From positions 1,241 through 50,517 of the forward strand of contig NZ_RRYT01000032.1 in NCBI RefSeq assembly GCF_006363815.1: a stretch of DNA of 49,277 bases. Reading direction: 5' to 3'. Both the position numbers and the translations under genes were made by a program. Below are positions 19,346-29,530 of this stretch, piece after piece (the stretch's first letter is position 1; each line of letters begins with the position of its first letter). The notes below the pieces were generated by a model, which did no database searches, was not told where the DNA came from, and was given only the letters and a program-made list of their open reading frames with translations. Source of the DNA: Thermomonospora catenispora (GTDB lineage Bacteria; Actinomycetota; Actinomycetes; Streptosporangiales; Streptosporangiaceae).

Positions 19346-19935
19346 CTGTCCCTGGTCTCCCTGAACGCGTGCGACATGGCGGGCAAACCGACTCTAGAAC
19401 GGTTCCCGGCGGCGGCGCCGGGACCCGTGCCGCCGTGTCACATCCTCGTATCGGACCACCGGGACGCATCGGGCCGTTCGGTCCGCCGGGCGCGTCCGAG
19501 GACGCGTCCCGCCGATTCGGTCCGTGGTCCGGTCCGGCGCCCCGGTCCGGCCCGGTCCGGTCGATCGGCGCGGCGGTCCCGTGCGCCGTCCCGAACGGGC
19601 CCCGGGGCTCGGCGCAGCGCGACCGACCTGATACGGAGCGTCCGAATCACCCTCTTTTGCGGTGCCGCAACTCCGGCGATATCAGGCGTTCCGGATGGTC
19701 GGCGGCGAGCGGGGGCATAGGCGGACGGCATCACCGCAGCGTCTGCGGGCGCCGCGCATGCAATGTGGCCAGGGTCACATTCGTGTGCTTCCTGTTAGGT
19801 GTGTCACAGTGCCAGGGTGGTGGCGTAAGGTCGCCTAGCCACCAGCGCGTGTACTGCATGTAGCCGTGGCGCGACGGCCGCAGATGTGCACGACCGACCC
19901 GCACGAGCGAAGACTCGACCCCTGGAGTGCCATCG
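19346..19935. promoter_or_regulatory. Divergent intergenic region, kinase operon / sdh operon 1
   Basis: A 590-bp region between two divergent operons, probably holding both promoters. The stretch at about 19480-19565 is rich in repeated GGTCCGG/CGGTCC motifs. A CRP-like site lies at 19764-19779, and a 6-bp inverted repeat GGTGGC/GCCACC at 19819-19824/19838-19843. I see no convincing ORF. Confidence 0.5.
19764..19779. promoter_or_regulatory. CRP/GlxR-type binding site
   Basis: TGTGG-N6-TCACA differs by one base from the CRP/GlxR consensus TGTGA-N6-TCACA. It is flanked by AA and TT, extending the symmetry to AATGTG...CACATT. It lies 157 nt upstream of the sdhC start. GlxR is known to bind upstream of sdhCAB in Corynebacterium; regulation here is inferred. 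Confidence 0.55.
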
Positions 19936-20736
19936 ATGAGCACTGTGGAAGCGCCGACCAAGAAGCGCGCGCAGATCACCGCCAAGACGCTCCGGACCGA
20001 CAACTGGCTCAATTATCCGATCTTCATCGTGGTGCTGTTCACCGCATGGGTCGGCTATGCGACCTTCCGGTCCCTGATGGGCAAGTACTACTGGGTCGAG
20101 GAGTACAACTACCTGACCCCGTTCTACTCGCCCTGCGTCAGCAGCGAGTGCGTCGAGGGCTCGGCGCACTTCGGCACCTTCCTGCCCGAGCTGCCGTTCT
20201 TCATCCCGTTGGCCGCGGTCTCCCTGCCGTTCCTGCTGCTGTTCCGGCTGACCTGCTACTACTACCGCAAGGCCTACTACCGCGGGTACTGGGCCTCCCC
20301 GCCGGCCTGCGCGGTGCGCGAGCCGCACAAGAAGTACACCGGGGAGCGGCGGTTCCCGCTGATCGGGCAGAACCTGCACCGCTACTTCTGGGCGGCGGCG
20401 GTCGTCGTCTCCCTGATCAACACCTACGACGCGCTGCTGGCCTTCACCGACGCCGACGGCGGCTTCCGGATGGGGCTGGGCTCCCTGATCCTGCTGGGCA
20501 ACGTGATCCTGCTGTGGGGATACACGCTGTCGTGCCACTCCTGCCGGCACATCGTGGGCGGCCGGCTGAAGAGCTTCTCCAAGCACCCGATCCGCTACCG
20601 GGCCTGGACCCTGGTGTCCCGGCTCAACGAGCGGCACGGCCAGTACGCCCTGATCACGCTGGGCTCGCTGGTGGTGGCGGACCTGTACGTGGCGCTGGTG
20701 TCCGGCGGGGTCATCTCCGACCCGCGCATCATCTGA
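19936..20736 (+). CDS. sdhC: Succinate dehydrogenase membrane anchor, Sdh1 type
   Basis: A 266-residue membrane protein with about five membrane segments (near residues 28-48, 88-112, 148-170, 178-200 and 235-258). It matches in length and gene order the anchor of the mycobacterial Sdh1 complex (Rv0249c type). Histidines within or near the segments (QNLHRYF, CHSCRH) could ligate heme or sit near the quinone site. The complex passes electrons from succinate to menaquinone. The ATG at 19936 has GGAG 8 nt upstream; an in-frame GTG at 19927 is less likely. It is followed by sdhA after 28 nt. Confidence 0.8.
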   Translation: MSTVEAPTKKRAQITAKTLRTDNWLNYPIFIVVLFTAWVGYATFRSLMGKYYWVEEYNYLTPFYSPCVSSECVEGSAHFGTFLPELPFFIPLAAVSLPFLLLFRLTCYYYRKAYYRGYWASPPACAVREPHKKYTGERRFPLIGQNLHRYFWAAAVVVSLINTYDALLAFTDADGGFRMGLGSLILLGNVILLWGYTLSCHSCRHIVGGRLKSFSKHPIRYRAWTLVSRLNERHGQYALITLGSLVVADLYVALVSGGVISDPRII

Positions 20737-20764
20737 CCCGCGCATCGTCTGACGAGGACTGATC

Positions 20765-22732
20765 ATGACCGAGATCGAAAGGCATTCCTACGACGTCGTC
20801 GTGATCGGCGCCGGCGGGTCCGGGCTGCGTGCGGCGATCGAGGCGCGCCTGCAGGGCAAGAAGACGGCGGTCATCTCCAAGTCGCTGTTCGGCAAGGCGC
20901 ACACCGTGATGGCCGAGGGCGGCGCCGCCGCCGCGATGGGGAACGTCAACCCCAACGACAACTGGCAGGTCCACTTCCGGGACACCATGCGCGGCGGCAA
21001 GTTCCTCAACAACTGGCGCATGGCCGAGCTGCACGCCAAGGAGGCCCCGGACCGCATCTGGGAGCTGGAGCACTGGGGCGCGCTGTTCGACCGCACCAAG
21101 GACGGCAAGATCAGCCAGCGCAACTTCGGCGGTCACGAGTACCCGCGTCTGGCGCACGTCGGCGACCGCACCGGGCTGGAGCTGATCCGCACCGTGCAGC
21201 AGAAGGTGGTGGCGCTCCAGCAGGAGGATCACCGCGAGTTCGGCGACTACGAGGCCCGCCTGAAGGTGTGGGCCGAGACCACCGTCACCCGGCTGCTGGT
21301 CAAGGACGGCAGGATCGCCGGCGCCTTCGGGTACGTCCGGGAGACCGGCAAGTTCGTGGTGTTCGAGGCCCCGGCGGTGGTGCTGGCCACCGGCGGCATC
21401 GGCAAGGCCTACAAGGTCACCTCCAACTCCTGGGAGTACACCGGCGACGGCCACGCGCTGGCCCTGCTGGCGGGGGCGACCCTGCTGAACATGGAGTTCG
21501 TCCAGTTCCACCCCACGGGGATGGTCTGGCCGCCCTCGGTCAAGGGGATCCTGGTCACCGAGTCGGTGCGCGGCGACCGCGGCATCCTGCTCAACTCCGA
21601 GGGCAAGCGGTTCATGTTCGACTACATCCCGGAGGTGTTCAAGGACAAGTACGCCACCACCCCCGAGGAGGCCGACCGCTGGTACGACGACCCGGACAAC
21701 AATCGCCGGCCCCCGGAGCTGCTGCCCCGCGACGAGGTGGCCCGCGCCATCAACGCCGAGGTCAAGGCGGGGCGGGGGTCCCCCCACGGGGGCGTGTACC
21801 TGACCGTGGTGGGCCGGATGCCGGGCGGCGCAGAGGAGATCAAGCGGCGGCTGCCGTCGATGTACCACCAGTTCAAGGAGCTGGCCGACGTCGACATCAC
21901 CACCGAACCGATGGAGGTCGGCCCCACCTGCCACTACGTGATGGGCGGCGTGGAGGTCGACCCGGACACCGCCGCGGCGGTGGTGCCGGGGCTGTTCGCG
22001 GCCGGCGAGGTGGCCGGCGGCATGCACGGCTCCAACCGGCTCGGCGGCAACTCCCTGTCGGACCTGCTGGTGTTCGGCCGCCGCGCCGGGCTGGGCGCCG
22101 CCCAGTACGTGGACTCCCTCGGCGAGGACCGTCCCGCCCCCGACCCCGAGGACATCGAGCGGGCCAGGGCCGAGGCGATGGCCCCGTTCGAGCGCATGGG
22201 CGGGGAGAGCCCGTACGCGGTGCACGCCGAGCTGCAGCAGACGATGAACGACCTGGTCGGCATCATCCGCCGGGAGGAGGAGCTGGTGCGGGCGCTGGAG
22301 GCGCTGGACAAGCTCCGCGCCCGGGTGGCGAACGTGTCGGTGGAGGGCGGCCAGGGCTACAACCCCGGCTGGCACCTGGCGCTCGACCTGCGGAACATGC
22401 TGCTGGTGTCGGAGTGCATCGCCAAGGCGGCGCTGGAACGGACCGAGAGCCGCGGCGGGCACACCCGCGACGACTACCCGGAGATGTCCCCCGAGTGGCG
22501 CAAGATCAACTTGGTGTGCCGGCTGGCGGGCGACCCCGACGACCCGCGGGTGGAGATCAGGCGCCAGGAGATGGAGCCGATGCGCGAGGACCTGCTCGCG
22601 CTGTTCGACGTGGACGAGCTGAAGAAGTACCTGACCCCCGAGGAACTGCCCGCCGCGGTGGCCGCCGGGGACGGGGAGGGAGCCTCCCAGAAGGAGACCG
22701 CCGGTACCGAGACCGAGGAGAGCGGCAAGTGA
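20765..22732 (+). CDS. sdhA: Succinate dehydrogenase flavoprotein, Sdh1 type
   Basis: A 655-residue FAD-containing catalytic subunit. The dinucleotide fold VVVIGAGGSGLRAAIEA is near the N-terminus, the FAD-linking His lies in GKAHTVMAEGG (about residue 45), and the substrate region has QFHPTGM and a HGSNRLGGNSL motif. The sequence resembles the mycobacterial Rv0248c group, not the type B flavoprotein at 26650-28590. A Glu/Gly-rich tail extends the C-terminus. SD GACGAGGACTGATC precedes the ATG. The TGA overlaps the GTG of sdhB. Confidence 0.95.
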   Translation: MTEIERHSYDVVVIGAGGSGLRAAIEARLQGKKTAVISKSLFGKAHTVMAEGGAAAAMGNVNPNDNWQVHFRDTMRGGKFLNNWRMAELHAKEAPDRIWELEHWGALFDRTKDGKISQRNFGGHEYPRLAHVGDRTGLELIRTVQQKVVALQQEDHREFGDYEARLKVWAETTVTRLLVKDGRIAGAFGYVRETGKFVVFEAPAVVLATGGIGKAYKVTSNSWEYTGDGHALALLAGATLLNMEFVQFHPTGMVWPPSVKGILVTESVRGDRGILLNSEGKRFMFDYIPEVFKDKYATTPEEADRWYDDPDNNRRPPELLPRDEVARAINAEVKAGRGSPHGGVYLTVVGRMPGGAEEIKRRLPSMYHQFKELADVDITTEPMEVGPTCHYVMGGVEVDPDTAAAVVPGLFAAGEVAGGMHGSNRLGGNSLSDLLVFGRRAGLGAAQYVDSLGEDRPAPDPEDIERARAEAMAPFERMGGESPYAVHAELQQTMNDLVGIIRREEELVRALEALDKLRARVANVSVEGGQGYNPGWHLALDLRNMLLVSECIAKAALERTESRGGHTRDDYPEMSPEWRKINLVCRLAGDPDDPRVEIRRQEMEPMREDLLALFDVDELKKYLTPEELPAAVAAGDGEGASQKETAGTETEESGK

Positions 22733-23499
22733 GCTACCAGGCGAAGTTCCGGGTCTGGCGCGGGGACGCCGGCGAGGGCGAGCTGGTCGACTACACCGTT
22801 GAGGTGAACGAGGGCGAGGTCGTCCTCGACGTCATCCACCGGCTGCAGGCCACCCAGGCCCCCGACCTGGCGGTGCGGTGGAACTGCAAGGCCGGCAAGT
22901 GCGGATCGTGCTCGGCGGAGATCAACGGCATGCCGCGGCTGATGTGCATGACCCGGATGTCGACGTTCGCCGAGGACGAGGTGGTCACGGTCACCCCGAT
23001 CCGGACCTTCCCGGTGATCCGCGACCTGGTCACCGACGTGTCGTTCAACTACGAGAAGGCGCGGCAGATCCCGGCCTTCGACCCCGGCGACGCCAAGCCG
23101 GGCGAGCTGCGGATGATGCAGGAGGACGTGCAGCGTTCGCAGGAGTTCCGCAAGTGCATCGAGTGCTTCCTGTGCAACAACGTCTGCCACGTCATCCGCG
23201 ACCACGAGGAGAACAAGCCGGCCTTCGCCGGGCCGCGGTTCCTCATGCGGATCGCCGAGCTGGAGATGCACCCGGCCGATCGGTCCGACCGGCGGAACAT
23301 CGCCCAGGAGGACCACGGGCTGGGCTTTTGCAACATCACCAAGTGCTGCACCGAGGTCTGCCCCGAGCACATCAAGATCACTGACAATGCGCTGATCCCG
23401 CTCAAGGAGCGCGTGGTCGGCCGGCGCTACGACCCGCTGGTCTGGCTGGGCGCCAAGCTCGGGATCGTCAAAAAGAGCGAGGACACCCCCTCGGCCTGA
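22729..23499 (+). CDS. sdhB: Succinate dehydrogenase iron-sulfur subunit, Sdh1 type
   Basis: A 256-residue subunit. The 2Fe-2S ligands are in CKAGKCGSC plus a later Cys (about residues 47-68). The second half has ferredoxin-like motifs CIECFLCNNVC (about 143-153) and CCTEVCPEHI (about 205-214) for the 4Fe-4S and 3Fe-4S clusters. The start is GTG at 22729 overlapping the sdhA stop (GTGA), giving strong translational coupling. It is the last gene of operon 1. Confidence 0.93.
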   Translation: MSYQAKFRVWRGDAGEGELVDYTVEVNEGEVVLDVIHRLQATQAPDLAVRWNCKAGKCGSCSAEINGMPRLMCMTRMSTFAEDEVVTVTPIRTFPVIRDLVTDVSFNYEKARQIPAFDPGDAKPGELRMMQEDVQRSQEFRKCIECFLCNNVCHVIRDHEENKPAFAGPRFLMRIAELEMHPADRSDRRNIAQEDHGLGFCNITKCCTEVCPEHIKITDNALIPLKERVVGRRYDPLVWLGAKLGIVKKSEDTPSA

Positions 23500-23900
23500 A
23501 GCCCTCGCGCCGCCGGGGCGGCGACCTGCGGACGCGCCCGGTCGCCGGGTCGCCGCCGGCGGCGACGGGCGGGTCGCCCTCGCGCGCCGCGGCGGCCCGC
23601 CCGCAGCGCCCTGGGGGAGGGATCGATCGCCTCCTGCGCGCCGCGGAGCGTGCCGCGGGGTTCGCCCGCACCGGTTTCCCGGGACCCTTCGCAGACCGGG
23701 CCTGCGGGCCGTCGAGGATGGTGGGACGCTGCACGAAGGCCTGTGGGGCGGCGGAGCGGGGCGGCGGGCGGCGTGCCCCGGCGACGCCGCCCGCCGTTCC
23801 CCGGGCACTCCGGAGATGCCCATGGCACGGGCACCAGCATGCTCGTTCCATCGTCCGAGAAATAGGGATAAGTGCACATATCCCGTGGTGTAGTGGCTTC
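23500..23900. other. Intergenic region after sdh operon 1
   Basis: A 401-bp non-coding stretch. An 18-nt perfect GC palindrome (23549-23566, GTCGCCGCCGGCGGCGAC) may act as an operon-1 terminator. Near its right end an AT-richer segment holds the operator-like palindrome listed separately. I see no supported gene. Confidence 0.4.
23865..23884. promoter_or_regulatory. 20-bp operator-like palindrome
   Basis: GGGATAAGTGCACATATCCC is symmetric at 18 of 20 positions and centred on GTGCAC. It ends 16 nt before the ATG of the CRP/FNR-type gene, so it probably overlaps the promoter or the start of the transcript. Autoregulation by the adjacent regulator is the simplest reading, though its core differs from TGTGA-N6-TCACA. 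Confidence 0.6.
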
Positions 23901-24608
23901 ATGAGCGCGTACGAGCCTGGTTCGTTCCTCGCCGAGCTGACCGAGCGGGAGCGGGATGATCTGCTCCGCCGCGGCCGGGAACGTCAGTTCGCCCGGGGGG
24001 AGGTGCTGTTCACCGAGGGGGAGACCACCACCTGGGTGGCGGTGCTGCTGTCCGGCATGGTGAAGGCCTGCTCCTATGGGACCGGCGGCGTGGAGGTGGT
24101 GCTCGCGGTCCGCGGCCCCGGGGCGCTGCTGGGGGAGGTCTCGGCGATCGACGGCCTGCCCCGTTCGGCCACCGTCACGGCCCTGGAGGCGGCCCGGGTG
24201 CAGGCGCTGTCGGCGGCGGAGTTCATGGGCTTTCTGCACGCGCACAGCCGGGTGTCGGTCCTGTTGATGCGGATGCTGTGCCAGCGCTGGCGGGACGCCG
24301 ACCGCAAGCGCATCGAGTTCGGCGTGTTCGACACCACCGGCCGGGTCGCCCAGCGCCTGGTCGAGCTGGCCGAACGCTACAGCGAGCCCTACCGGCCCCG
24401 CCGCGGCGCGGCCCCGCACGACCATCCCGCCGGCAGCGTCCGCATCACCTTGAACCTCACCCAGGAGGAACTGGCCGGCTGGGTGGGGGCGTCCCGGGAG
24501 GCGGTCAGCAAGGCGCTGCGCACCCTGCGGTCCCACGGCTGGATCGAGACCGGCCGCCGCCGCGTCATCGTCCACGACCTGCAGGCGCTGCGCAGGCACG
24601 CCCGCTAG
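23901..24608 (+). CDS. CRP/FNR-family transcriptional regulator
   Basis: A 235-residue regulator. The N-terminal cyclic-nucleotide-binding-like barrel (about residues 20-135) contains GALLGEVSAIDGLPRSATV, which resembles the phosphate-binding cassette (GExxxxxxxxRSAxV), so cAMP binding is plausible. The C-terminal helix-turn-helix (about 180-225) has TQEELAGWVGASREAVSKAL. No FNR-type N-terminal Cys cluster is present. It lies between two sdh operons and downstream of a CRP-like site at sdhC, which suggests control of respiration genes. An in-frame ATG at 23718 is rejected because the palindrome and promoter-like DNA lie between. Confidence 0.88.
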   Translation: MSAYEPGSFLAELTERERDDLLRRGRERQFARGEVLFTEGETTTWVAVLLSGMVKACSYGTGGVEVVLAVRGPGALLGEVSAIDGLPRSATVTALEAARVQALSAAEFMGFLHAHSRVSVLLMRMLCQRWRDADRKRIEFGVFDTTGRVAQRLVELAERYSEPYRPRRGAAPHDHPAGSVRITLNLTQEELAGWVGASREAVSKALRTLRSHGWIETGRRRVIVHDLQALRRHAR

Positions 24609-25591
24609 CGGGGCGGGGACACCAGGGACTCGACGCCCGCCGGGAGGGTGCCGGCCTGGGCGGCCTCGCTGATGTAGGTCTGCAGGACCTGCTGGAAGGC
24701 ACGGGCGGCGTGGGTGGGGGTGACGTCCTTGCGATGGGCCATGGCGATGGTGCGCAGCAGACCGGAGGAGCCGCGCCGGGAACCGCCCGGGTCGTCGACG
24801 GTGAGGGGGATGCCGCGCAGGCCGGGACGGCCGGCCAGCACCATGCTGGGGACGACGGCGACGCCCAGCCCCGCCTCGACGAACCGCAGGACGGCGTCCA
24901 TCTCGCCGCCCTCGACGGCGAAGCGGGGCTCGAAGCCGGCCTGCCGGCAGGCGGTGATGGTGGCCTCCCGCAGGTCGTAGCCGGGGCGGAACATCACCAG
25001 GGGACGGTCGCGCAGATCCTCGATGCGCAGGTAGTGCCGGCGGGGGAGCCGAGTCTCCCGGGTGGTGGAGCCCGGAGCGGGGAACGCCACCACCAGGTGC
25101 TCTCGGAGGATCGAGGTGGTCTCCAGGGGGGCGTCGCCCGACAACGGCAGGATCACCAGGGCCAGGTCCAGCGAGCCCCGGGTCAGCTCGCGCACCAGGT
25201 CCCGGGAGCCGCCCTCCTCGACCAGCAGGCGGATGCCGGGGTAGGCGTCGTGGAAGCGGCGCAGCACGTCGGCGAGCAGGCCCCCGCACAGCGAGGGGGT
25301 GGCGCCGAGCCGGACCCGGCCGCGCCGCAGCCCGACGAGCTCCTGCACCTCCAGGCGGGCGGTCTCGACATCGGCGAGGATCCGCTTGGCCAGCGGGAGC
25401 AGCGTCTCCCCGGCCGGGGTCAGCGCGATGTTGCCGCGGGCCCGGCTGAACAGCGGCGCGCCCAGTTCGCTCTCCAACGCGCGGATCTGCTTGGACAGCG
25501 ACGGCTGTGCGATCCGCAGCGTCTCGGCGGCCTGGGTGAAGTGCCGGATCTCCGCGACGGCGACGAAATATGCGAGCTGCTGCAACTGCAC
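24605..25591 (-). CDS. LysR-family transcriptional regulator
   Basis: A 328-residue LysR regulator. The N-terminal winged helix (LQQLAYFVAVAEIRHFTQAA, then PSLSKQIRALESELG, residues about 3-45) is typical, followed by a periplasmic-binding-like effector domain (about 92-300). The start is GTG at 25591. Its TAG shares CTAG with the stop of the convergent CRP gene. It lies downstream of sdhB of operon 2 on the same strand but behind a hairpin, so it may have its own promoter in 25592-25731. Its effector is unknown. Confidence 0.9.
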   Translation of the reverse strand: MQLQQLAYFVAVAEIRHFTQAAETLRIAQPSLSKQIRALESELGAPLFSRARGNIALTPAGETLLPLAKRILADVETARLEVQELVGLRRGRVRLGATPSLCGGLLADVLRRFHDAYPGIRLLVEEGGSRDLVRELTRGSLDLALVILPLSGDAPLETTSILREHLVVAFPAPGSTTRETRLPRRHYLRIEDLRDRPLVMFRPGYDLREATITACRQAGFEPRFAVEGGEMDAVLRFVEAGLGVAVVPSMVLAGRPGLRGIPLTVDDPGGSRRGSSGLLRTIAMAHRKDVTPTHAARAFQQVLQTYISEAAQAGTLPAGVESLVSPPR

Positions 25592-25731
25592 ACTTCAAGA
25601 GCGTACGGAGGGCGTTTTCCCGATTTTCGGCCCGGTCGCCGGTAACGGGCCTCGGCCCAGCGTGCGGGCGGTGCCGCCGCTCTCGGCGTCGTGCTCGACG
25701 ACGCTCGCGATGACGCTCTCGACGATGGATC

Positions 25732-25773
25732 AGGGGCGTCCCGCCAGTGGCCGTGACGTGACGGGACGCCCCT
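25732..25773 (-). terminator. Terminator of sdh operon 2
   Basis: A perfect 12-bp stem (AGGGGCGTCCCG / CGGGACGCCCCT) with an 18-nt loop lies 39 nt beyond the stop of the operon-2 sdhB. No T-run is present, as is usual in this window. Confidence 0.65.
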
Positions 25774-25811
25774 AGTCTGAGGGCCGCCTGACCGTGTTCT
25801 TCCGCTCGCCG

Positions 25812-26570
25812 TTACCGGGTCTTCTTGCGGCGGCCGGCGGTGGCGGCCAGGTAGTCGCGGTTCAGCCGGGTGATGGTGTCCAGCGGGATGCCCTTCGGGC
25901 AGGCCGCCGTGCACTCGCCGGTGACGGTGCAGCCGCCGAACCCGGCCTCGTCGTGCGCCTCCACCATCTTGACCACCCGGTCGTAGCGCTCGGGCTGGCC
26001 CTGGGGCAGCAGCCCCAGGTGGGTGACCTTGGCGGCGGTGAACAGCATCGCCGACCCGTTCGGGCAGGCCGCCACGCAGGCGCCGCAGCCGATGCACTCG
26101 GCCGCCTCGAAGGCGGCGTCGGCGGCCGGCTTGGGCACCGGGACGGAGTGCGCGTCGGGGGCCGAGCCGGTGGGCGCGGAGATGTAGCCGCCCGCCTCGA
26201 TGATCTTGTCGAACGCCGACCGGTCCACGACCAGGTCCTTGATCACCGGGAACGCCTTGGCCCGCCACGGCTCGACGGTGATGACGTCACCGTCCTTGAA
26301 CTTGCGCATGTGCAGCTGGCAGGTGGTGGTGGCCTTCTCCGGCCCGTGCGGCGTCCCGTTGATGACCAGCGAGCACATGCCGCAGATGCCCTCGCGGCAG
26401 TCGTGGTCGAAGGCGATGGGGTCCTCGCCCTCCAGGATCAGCTTTTCGTTGAGGACGTCCAGCATCTCCAGGAAGGACATGTCGGGGGAGACGTCGTCGA
26501 GCCGGTACTCGACCATCCGCCCCTCGTCCTCGGGACCCTTCTGGCGCCAGACGCGCAGGGTGATCTTCAT
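25812..26570 (-). CDS. sdhB: Succinate dehydrogenase iron-sulfur subunit, type B
   Basis: A 252-residue iron-sulfur subunit of the fumarate-reductase-like/type B family. The 2Fe-2S ligands lie in CREGICGMC and a later Cys; the 4Fe-4S motif is [11 protein letters not shown] with a following Pro; [15 protein letters not shown] holds the third cluster. It ends in a Lys/Arg-rich tail. The ATG at 26570 has AGAGG upstream; an in-frame upstream start at 26624 would add an unconserved 18-residue leader. It is separated from sdhA by 79 nt. Confidence 0.93.
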   Translation of the reverse strand: MKITLRVWRQKGPEDEGRMVEYRLDDVSPDMSFLEMLDVLNEKLILEGEDPIAFDHDCREGICGMCSLVINGTPHGPEKATTTCQLHMRKFKDGDVITVEPWRAKAFPVIKDLVVDRSAFDKIIEAGGYISAPTGSAPDAHSVPVPKPAADAAFEAAECIGCGACVAACPNGSAMLFTAAKVTHLGLLPQGQPERYDRVVKMVEAHDEAGFGGCTVTGECTAACPKGIPLDTITRLNRDYLAATAGRRKKTR

Positions 26571-26649
26571 GGTTATCGCCTCTGGCCTTTCTCGACAGAA
26601 CGCCGGACGCGCGAGATGAGGCACGTCGTCATGGTCAGGTCCGGCCTTC

Positions 26650-28590
<1,941 letters not shown>

Positions 28591-28597
28591 GGTGAAC

Positions 28598-28651
28598 CCT
28601 TTTTCAACTCGGTCGCTGCGATCTGCGGGTGGACGGGTGGGTTGAAAAAGG
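28598..28651 (-). promoter_or_regulatory. sdhC-sdhA intercistronic hairpin masking the sdhA SD
   Basis: On the transcript, CCTTTTTCAAC (genome 28641-28651) pairs perfectly over 11 bp with GTTGAAAAAGG (28598-28608), leaving a 32-nt loop. The 3' arm includes the purine-rich Shine-Dalgarno of sdhA. An AT-rich perfect stem is striking in this GC-rich DNA and suggests control or coupling of sdhA translation, or a processing site. Confidence 0.55.
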
Positions 28652-28652
28652 C

Positions 28653-29351
28653 TCAGTCCACCAGCCCGACGGTGACCGCGAACGGCACGGACAGGTAGCC
28701 GGCGACGAGCACGACGACGAACGCCGAGGCGGCCAGGTGCAGGGCGCGGGCCCGCTGCGGGCTGGAGAGGCCCAGGCTCTGCACGGCGCTGACCAGGCCG
28801 TGCCGCAGGTGGAAGCCCACCGCCACCACGGCGAGCACGTAGAAGAGGGTCACGTACCAGCGCTCGGGCGCGAAGTCCGCGGCCAGGTTGCCGTAGACGT
28901 CGCCATGCTCGTACTCGGGGTGGACCGTGCCGGTGGTCAGGTCCAGCACGTGGTAGATCACGAACAGGGCGATGATCACGCCGCCCCACCGCATGGTGCG
29001 GGCCGCGTACGACCCCTGCACCTTGGCGCGGTGCCGGTAGCGGGCGGGACGGGCCCGGCGGGCCCGGGCGGTCAGCTGCGCGGCCATGGTGATGTGCAGG
29101 ATCAGCGAGGCCAGCAGCACCACCCGCATGATCCACAGGAACCACTCGTGGTGCAGGACGGGGGAGCCGATCGTCCGCAGCCAGGCGGCGTACTCGTTGA
29201 TCTCCTCCGGACCGAAGAAGACCTTCAGATTGCCCAGCATGTGGGCCACCAGGTACAGCACCAGGACGGCGCCGGTCACGGCCATGATCGCCTTCTTGCC
29301 GACCGTGGAGCGGTACAGCGCCGGGATCGCGCGGGGTGAAGTTTGAACCAC
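28653..29351 (-). CDS. sdhC: Succinate dehydrogenase cytochrome b subunit, type B
   Basis: A 232-residue membrane anchor with five membrane segments, typical of di-heme type B succinate:quinone reductases. Histidines within the segments (HMLGN, HHEW, HITMAAQ, YHVLD, HLRHG) are candidates for ligation of two hemes. The start appears to be a GTG at 29351; the SD is weak, so a start a few codons further in cannot be excluded. It is the first gene of operon 2 and is followed by the intercistronic hairpin before sdhA. Confidence 0.9.
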   Translation of the reverse strand: MVQTSPRAIPALYRSTVGKKAIMAVTGAVLVLYLVAHMLGNLKVFFGPEEINEYAAWLRTIGSPVLHHEWFLWIMRVVLLASLILHITMAAQLTARARRARPARYRHRAKVQGSYAARTMRWGGVIIALFVIYHVLDLTTGTVHPEYEHGDVYGNLAADFAPERWYVTLFYVLAVVAVGFHLRHGLVSAVQSLGLSSPQRARALHLAASAFVVVLVAGYLSVPFAVTVGLVD

Positions 29352-29408
29352 GGCGGCACCGTAGGTCCGCCGGGTTCAGCTCGTCCAAGTCATGGAGATT
29401 CTTGTTTC

Positions 29409-29471
29409 CATAGCTTTTGGCTATGAAGCGTGTCGTATGGGACTTTAGTCCTTTTCCGAACGTCGTTCGGA
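29409..29471. promoter_or_regulatory. Cluster of three palindromes upstream of sdhC (operon 2)
   Basis: Three inverted repeats lie within 63 bp in the 179-bp gap upstream of sdhC: CATAGC-N5-GCTATG (29409-29425), GGACT-TT-AGTCC (29440-29451) and TCCGAAC-N3-GTTCGGA (29455-29471). The region is AT-richer than its surroundings. They may be operators of the sdh promoter; the rightmost could also terminate the upstream response-regulator transcript. Confidence 0.5.
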
Positions 29472-29530
29472 GTGATCGACTTCACAGACCGTGACGCGAA
29501 CCCGGCCCGCCGCAGACGCGTCTTACGCCC

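Noticed and set aside
26571-26624. Upstream extension of type B sdhB to 26624
   Set aside because: The added 18 residues are not typical of SdhB, and AGAGG precedes the ATG at 26570.
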